A stretch of 64,000 bases of DNA from Panagrolaimus kolymaensis. Its lineage: Eukaryota > Nematoda > Chromadorea > Rhabditida > Panagrolaimidae. Both the position numbers and the translations under genes were made by a program. Each line of letters opens with the position of its first letter. The stretch's first letter is position 1. Location of the stretch: NCBI GenBank assembly GCA_028622995.1, contig JAJQJQ010000021.1, forward strand, positions 2,976,001 through 3,040,000, read 5' to 3'. The notes beneath the pieces were generated by a model. That model was not told where the DNA came from. It ran no database searches and worked only from the letters and a program-made list of their open reading frames with translations. Positions 58,787 to 64,000 of this stretch are shown piece by piece.

Positions 58787-61700
58787 TTTTTAATTCAAAA
58801 TATTTTAAACCTGTTGATTTTGGTGTTCAAACCATTTTCTTCGAAGAAAGGTTATTAATATTTTTTATTGCAGCATCATAATTAGTGACACCATATTCCA
58901 AAAATTCAAAGTGTAAAAGCAGACAACTCAAATAATTTTTTTTTATTTATTTTAAAGCAAAATATTTTAAACCTGTTAATTTTGGTGTTCAAACCATTTT
59001 CTTCGAAGAAAGTTTATTTATATTTTTTATTGCAGCATCATAATTAGTGACACCATATTCCAAAAATTCAAAGTGTAAAAGCAGACAACTCAAATAATTT
59101 TTTTTTATTTTTTTTAATTCAAAATATTTTAAACCTGTTGATTTTGGTGTTCAAACCATTTTCTTCGAAGAAAGGTTATTAATATTTTTTATTGCAGCAT
59201 CATAATTAGTGACACCATATTCCAAAAATTCAAAGTGTAAAAGCAGACAACTCAAATAATTTTTTTTTATTTTTTTTAATTCAAAATATTTTAAACCTGT
59301 TGATTTTGGTGTTCAAACCATTTTCTTCGAAGAAAGGTTATTAATATTTTTTATTGCAGCATCATAATTAGTGACACCATATTCCAAAAATTCAAAGTGT
59401 AAAAGCAGACAACTCTAATAATTTTTTTTTATTTATTTTAATGCAAAATATTTTAAACCTGTTGATTTTGGTGTTCAAACCATTTTCTTCGAAGAAAGGT
59501 TATTAATATTTTTTATTGCAGCATCATAATTAGTGACACCATATTCCAAAAATTCAAAGTGTAAAAGCAGACAACTCAAATAATTTTTTTTTATTTATTT
59601 TAATGCAAAATATTTTAAACCTGTTAATTTTGGTGTTCAAACCATTTTCTTCGAAGAAAGGTTATTAATAATTTTTATTGCAGCATCATAATTAGTGACA
59701 CCATATTCCAAAAATTGAAAGTGTAAAAGCAGACAACTCTAATAATTTTTTTTTATTTATTTTAATGCAAAATATTTTAAACCTGTTGATTTTGGTGTTC
59801 AAACCATTTTCTTCGAAGAAAAGTTATTAATATTTTTTATTGCAGCATCATAATTAGTGACACCATATTCCAAAAATTCAAAGTGTAAAAGCAGACAACT
59901 CAAATAATTTTTTTTTATTTATTTTAATGCAAAATATTTTAAACCTGTTAATTTTGGTGTTCAAACCATTTTCTTCGAAGAAAGTTTATTTATATTTTTT
60001 ATTGCAGCATCATAATTAGTGACACCATATTCCAAAAATTCAAAGTGTAAAAGCAGACAACTCAAATAATTTTTTTTTATTTATTTTAATGCAAAATATT
60101 TTAAACCTGTTAATTTTGGTGTTCAAACCATTTTCTTCGAAGAAAGTTTATTTATATTTTTTATTGCAGCATCATAATTAGTGACACCATATTCCAAAAA
60201 TTCAAAGTGTAAAAGCAGACAACTCAAATAATTTTTTTTTATTTTTTTTAATTCAAAATATTTTAAACCTGTTGATTTTGGTGTTCAAACCATTTTCTTC
60301 GAAGAAAGGTTATTAATATTTTTTATTGCAGCATCATAATTAGTGACACCATATTCCAAAAATTCAAAGTGTAAAAGCAGACAACTCAAATAATTTTTTT
60401 TTATTTATTTTAAAGCAAAATATTTTAAACCTGTTAATTTTGGTGTTCAAACCATTTTCTTCGAAGAAAGTTTATTTATATTTTTTATTGCAGCATCATA
60501 ATTAGTGACACCATATTCCAAAAATTCAAAGTGTAAAAGCAGACAACTCTAATAATTTTTTTTTATTTATTTTAATGCAAAATATTTTAAACCTGTTGAT
60601 TTTGGTGTTCAAACCATTTTCTTCGAAGAAAAGTTATTAATATTTTTTATTGCAGCATCATAATTAGTGACACCATATTCCAAAAATTCAAAGTGTAAAA
60701 GCAGACAACTCAAATAATTTTTTTTTATTTATTTTAATGCAAAATATTTTAAACCTGTTAATTTTGGTGTTCAAACCATTTTCTTCGAAGAAAGTTTATT
60801 TATATTTTTTATTGCAGCATCATAATTAGTGACACCATATTCCAAAAATTCAAAGTGTAAAAGCAGTCAACTCAAATAATTTTTTTTTATTAAATACAAG
60901 AAATAAATTTTAAACCTGTTGATTTTGGTGTTCAAACCATTTTCTTCGAAGAAAAGTTATTAATATTTTTTATTGCAGCATCATAATTAGTGACACCATA
61001 TTCCAAAAATTCAAAGTGTAAAAGCAGACAACTCAAATAATTTTTTTTTATTTTTTTTAATTCAAAATATTTTAAACCTGTTGATTTTGGTGTTCAAACC
61101 ATTTTCTTCGAAGAAAGGTTATTAATATTTTTTATTGCAGCATCATAATTAGTGACACCATATTCCAAAAATTCAAAGTGTAAAAGCAGACAACTCAAAT
61201 AATTTTTTTTTATTTATTTTAAAGCAAAATATTTTAAACCTGTTAATTTTGGTGTTCAAACCATTTTCTTCGAAGAAAGTTTATTTATATTTTTTATTGC
61301 AGCATCATAATTAGTGACACCATATTCCAAAAATTCAAAGTGTAAAAGCAGACAACTCAAATAATTTTTTTTTATTTTTTTTAATTCAAAATATTTTAAA
61401 CCTGTTGATTTTGGTGTTCAAACCATTTTCTTCGAAGAAAGGTTATTAATATTTTTTATTGCAGCATCATAATTAGTGACACCATATTCCAAAAATTCAA
61501 AGTGTAAAAGCAGACAACTCAAATAATTTTTTTTTATTTTTTTTAATTCAAAATATTTTAAACCTGTTGATTTTGGTGTTCAAACCATTTTCTTCGAAGA
61601 AAGGTTATTAATATTTTTTATTGCAGCATCATAATTAGTGACACCATATTCCAAAAATTCAAAGTGTAAAAGCAGTCAACTCAAATAATTTTTTTTTATT

Positions 61701-64000
61701 AAATACAAGAAATAAATTTTAAACCTGTTGATTTTGGTGTTCAAACCATTTTCTTCGAAGAAAAGTTATTAATATTTTTTATTGCAGCATCATAATTAGT
61801 GACACCATATTCCAAAAATTCAAAGTGTAAAAGCAGACAACTCAAATAATTTTTTTTTATTTATTTTAATGCAAAATATTTTAAACCTGTTAATTTTGGT
61901 GTTCAAACCATTTTCTTCGAAGAAAGTTTATTTATATTTTTTATTGCAGCATCATAATTAGTGACACCATATTCCAAAAATTCAAAGTGTAAAAGCAGTC
62001 AACTCAAATAATTTTTTTTTATTAAATACAAGAAATAAATTTTAAACCTGTTGATTTTGGTGTTCAAACCATTTTCTTCGAAGAAAAGTTATTAATATTT
62101 TTTATTGCAGCATCATAATTAGTGACACCATATTCCAAAAATTCAAAGTGTAAAAGCAGACAACTCAAATAATTTTTTTTTATTTTTTTTAATTCAAAAT
62201 ATTTTAAACCTGTTAATTTTGGTGTTCAAACCATTTTCTTCGAAGAAAGTTTATTTATATTTTTTATTGCAGCATCATAATTAGTGACACCATATTCCAA
62301 AAATTCAAAGTGTAAAAGCAGTCAACTCAAATAATTTTTTTTTATTAAATACAAGAAATAAATTTTAAACCTGTTGATTTTGGTGTTCAAACCATTTTCT
62401 TCGAAGAAAAGTTATTAATATTTTTTATTGCAGCATCATAATTAGTGACACCATATTCCAAAAATTCAAAGTGTAAAAGCAGACAACTCAAATAATTTTT
62501 TTTTATTTTTTTTAATTCAAAATATTTTAAACCTGTTGATTTTGGTGTTCAAACCATTTTCTTCGAAGAAAGGTTATTAATATTTTTTATTGCAGCATCA
62601 TAATTAGTGACACCATATTCCAAAAATTCAAAGTGTAAAAGCAGACAACTCAAATAATTTTTTTTTATTAAATACAAGAAATAAATTTTAAACCTGTTGA
62701 TTTTGGTGTTTAAACCATTTTCTTCGAAGAAAAGTTATTAATATTTTTTATTGCAGCATCATAATTAGTGACACCATATTCCAAAAATTCAAAGTGTAAA
62801 AGCAGACAACTCAAATAATTTTTTTTTATTTATTTTAATGCAAAATATTTTAAACCTGTTAATTTTGGTGTTCAAACCATTTTCTTCGAAGAAAGTTTAT
62901 TTATATTTTTTATTGCAGCATCATAATTAGTGACACCATATTCCAAAAATTCAAAGTGTAAAAGCAGTCAACTCAAATAATTTTTTTTTATTAAATACAA
63001 GAAATAAATTTTAAACCTGTTAATTTTGGTGTTCAAACCATTTTCTTCGAAGAAAAGTTATTAATATTTTTTATTGCAGCATCATAATTAGTGACACCAT
63101 ATTCCAAAAATTCAAAGTGTAAAAGCAGACAACTCAAATAATTTTTTTTTATTTATTTTAATGCAAAATATTTTAAACCTGTTAATTTTGGTGTTCAAAC
63201 CATTTTCTTCGAAGAAAGTTTATTTATATTTTTTATTGCAGCATCATAATTAGTGACACCATATTCCAAAAATTCAAAGTGTAAAAGCAGACAACTCAAA
63301 TAATTTTTTTTTATTTATTTTAATGCAAAATATTTTAAACCTGTTAATTTTGGTGTTCAAACCATTTTCTTCGAAGAAAAGTTATTAATATTTTTTATTG
63401 CAGCATCATAATTAGTGACACCATATTCCAAAAATTCAAAGTGTAAAAGCAGACAACTCAAATAATTTTTTTTTATTTATTTTAATGCAAAATATTTTAA
63501 ACCTGTTAATTTTGGTGTTCAAACCATTTTCTTCGAAGAAAGTTTATTTATATTTTTTATTGCAGCATCATAATTAGTGACACCATATTCCAAAAATTCA
63601 AAGTGTAAAAGCAGACAACTCAAATAATTTTTTTTTATTTATTTTAAAGCAAAATATTTTAAACCTGTTAATTTTGGTGTTCAAACCATTTTCTTCGAAG
63701 AAAGGTTATTAATATTTTTTATTGCAGCTTCATAATTAGTGACACCATATTCCAAAAATTCAAAGTGTAAAAGCAGACAACTCAAATAATTTTTTTTTAT
63801 TTATTTTAAAGCAAAATATTTTAAACCTGTTAATTTTGGTGTTCAAACCATTTTCTTCGAAGAAAGTTTATTTATATTTTTTATTGCAGCATCATAATTA
63901 GTGACACCATATTCCAAAAATTCAAAGTGTAAAAGCAGACAACTCAAATAATTTTTTTTTATTTTTTTTAATTCAAAATATTTTAAACCTGTTGATTTTG
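58787..64000 (+). repeat. Array neighbourhood 13: TTTTTTTAATTC, TTATTTTAAAGC, AATACAAGAAATAAA and B monomers
   Basis: About 32 monomers drawn from four linker types, with AAAGTTTATTTA, GAAGAAAAGTT and AGCAGTCAAC as the main markers. The pair TTTTTTTAATTC then TTATTTTAAAGC recurs near 58790, 60250 and 61060. B with AAAGTTTATTTA and AGCAGTCAAC followed by AATACAAGAAATAAA recurs near 60740, 61860 and 62840. A TTAATAATTTTT/AATTGAAAGTG monomer near 59715 is like those at 39861 and 42284. Single changes include GTGTTTAAACC (about 62710) and GCAGCTTCATAA (about 63725). The last monomer is cut by the window end. Confidence 0.8.

Larger units (their letters stand above)
1..64000 (+). repeat. AT-rich 161-162 bp tandem satellite array
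   Basis: The entire window is one head-to-tail array of a 161-162 bp monomer. Successive copies of the CTTCGAAG core fall at 60, 221, 383, 544, 705 and 867, and the phase holds to 63858, giving about 395 monomers. All copies seen are in the same orientation, with no inversion, no unrelated spacer and no inserted element. Adjacent monomers usually differ at a few positions, so the array is strongly homogenised. A hand count of a B-type monomer gives about 24% G+C. No open reading frame exceeds 68 codons. Satellites of this length and composition typically build centromeric or pericentromeric heterochromatin in eukaryotes; that role is inferred here. Both array ends lie outside the window. The species cannot be named from this sequence. 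Confidence 0.98.

Noticed and set aside
1..64000. CENP-B box
   Set aside because: No monomer shows the mammalian TTCG....A..CGGG pattern; there is no CGGG in the standard monomer.
1..64000. CRISPR array
   Set aside because: The repeat is continuous over its whole 161-162 bp, with no short repeat separated by unique spacers.
1..64000. Telomeric repeats, rRNA or tRNA genes, transposon ends
   Set aside because: I saw no TTAGG/TTAGGG runs, no GC-richer RNA gene-like stretch and no inverted terminal repeats; every line reads as the same satellite.

Overview
The whole 64 kb window is a single AT-rich tandem satellite DNA array. It holds no recognisable gene, RNA gene or mobile element. The monomer is 161-162 bp, and about 395 copies run head to tail in one orientation from base 1 to base 64000. 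Neither end of the array is reached. A hand count of one B-type monomer gives about 24% G+C (about 76% A+T). A non-coding array of near-nucleosome-length monomers this large points to a eukaryotic nuclear chromosome, most likely a centromeric, pericentromeric or other heterochromatic block. The base composition would suit an invertebrate such as an insect, but nothing here identifies the species.

Each monomer has two parts. A conserved part of about 110-120 bp runs from GGTGTTCAAACC, through the palindrome TTTCTTCGAAGAAA, TTGCAGCATCATAATTAG and CACCATATTCCAAAAATTC, to CAGACAACTCAAATAA and a T9 tract. A variable segment of about 40 bp lies between the T9 tract and GGTGTTC. The variable segment occurs in a limited set of versions. 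A has AAAACAATCAATAAA then CTGCAG and gives a 161 bp monomer. A' is the same but ends CTGTTG. B has TTATTTTAATGCAAAATA and gives 162 bp. Later versions contain AATACAAGCAATAAA, AATACAAGAAATAAA, ACAAGCAAAATATT, TTTTTTTAATTC, TTATTTTAAAGC or TTTTAATACAAATTA. A few diagnostic changes in the conserved part give each monomer a type (GATG or GAAAAAGG in the palindrome, TGTTCGAG for TTGCAG, CAATTTCTCAAAGCTG for CAAAGTGTAAAAGCAG).

Reading these types in order shows 13 neighbourhoods built by local duplication of multi-monomer blocks. 1-4551 has PstI-containing A plus B monomers and an 11-monomer block present twice, 2742 bp apart. 4552-11297 has B plus A' with a 9-monomer (1456 bp) and a 5-monomer (809 bp) tandem duplication. 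11298-19301 is a 25-monomer (4045 bp) tandem duplication whose second copy has lost one monomer. 19302-22930 and 31910-34720 are related older mixtures. 25629-26650 is a trimer duplication, 26866-29011 a tetramer (647 bp) repeated three times, and 29012-31909 is rich in a palindrome-broken monomer. 34721-38273, 38274-43198, 43199-52171, 52172-55863 and 55864-64000 are mosaics of the later types with 4-, 14/15-, 7-, 12- and 6-monomer duplications. Some blocks also recur 7-18 kb away.

No protein-coding function is proposed. The window is best read as a satellite evolving by unequal exchange, gene conversion and block duplication, possibly serving as a chromatin platform. Block boundaries and offsets were obtained by aligning diagnostic variants by eye; identities were not computed.
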